Shown: positions 5,015 through 5,101 of the stretch, piece after piece | Numbering within the stretch: the first letter of the stretch is position 1 | Layout: each line of letters begins with the position of its first letter | DNA from: DASXRC01 sp036506495 | Lineage (GTDB): Bacteria; Actinomycetota; Actinomycetes; Mycobacteriales; Micromonosporaceae | Assembly (NCBI GenBank): GCA_036506495.1 | Contig: DASXRQ010000239.1 | Location: 1 to 5,101, forward strand | Direction of reading: 5' to 3' | Length of the DNA stretch: 5,101 bases | Notes under the pieces: generated by a model | Database searches by the model: none | Seen by the model: only the letters and a program-made list of their open reading frames with translations | Told to the model about the DNA's origin: nothing | Made by a program: the position numbers and the translations under genes

Positions 5015-5101
5015 ATGAGACTGGTTGACTCGGCACGATTCTGGAACACCACCGCCGCGGAGAACACGGCCATCTATCCGGCGCATCGGTACGCCATCAC
5101 G
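5015..5101 (+). CDS. Unrecognised gene, 5' fragment (29 codons)
   Basis: The frame runs open from ATG at 5015 to the window edge. The fragment begins MRLVDSARFWNTTAAENTA and continues IYPAHRYAIT. There is no signal peptide or long hydrophobic segment, and no motif I can place; the DSARFW opening is too short to decide on a family. The start is supported by the purine-rich site just upstream and by a promoter with good spacing. It is divergent from the tetR gene across two operators and is therefore the most likely direct target of that repressor. Confidence 0.65.
   Translation, partial: MRLVDSARFWNTTAAENTAIYPAHRYAIT

Overview
The window is very GC-rich, with dense open frames on both strands, G/C-ending codons, a GTG start and a 4-base GTGA stop/start overlap. 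This suggests a high-GC actinobacterium; the hydrolase-plus-cyclase architecture at the left edge, familiar from mycobacteria and other actinomycetes, agrees. No rRNA, tRNA, CRISPR, transposase or phage gene was recognised. It reads as ordinary chromosomal accessory or metabolic sequence, and I do not claim a new multi-gene system.

Layout. (1) 1-1053, plus: 3' part of an alpha/beta-hydrolase fused to the remains of a class III nucleotidyl cyclase domain whose metal-binding elements appear lost. (2) 1009-1115: two near-identical 48-bp GC-rich units, one covering the stop codon of that gene, plus a strong hairpin between convergent genes. (3) 2918-1122, minus: a probable two-gene operon of an FAD-dependent monooxygenase-like oxidoreductase followed by a single-cysteine OsmC-family protein. 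(4) 2919-3089: divergent control region with a 44-bp imperfect palindrome and a small hairpin ending one base before the azlC start. (5) 3090-4183, plus: azlC-azlD, a translationally coupled branched-chain amino acid exporter pair. (6) 4184-4339: convergent intergenic region with strong hairpins. (7) 4957-4340, minus: a TetR-family repressor. (8) 4951-5014: a compact divergent promoter with two 18-bp palindromic operators of the same half-site. (9) 5015-end, plus: first 29 codons of an unrecognised gene, the likely target of the TetR protein.

How the parts work together. The oxidoreductase/OsmC pair and the AzlCD exporter are divergent and may share control through the 2992-3035 palindrome; no regulator sits beside it. 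The TetR gene and the truncated right-hand gene form a self-contained regulatory module, with operators overlying both putative -10 elements. Gene pairs that converge are each separated by a GC-rich hairpin suited to bidirectional termination. The most distinctive observations are the degenerate cyclase domain, the twin-operator architecture, the stop-codon-spanning repeat and the unexplained 44-bp palindrome.
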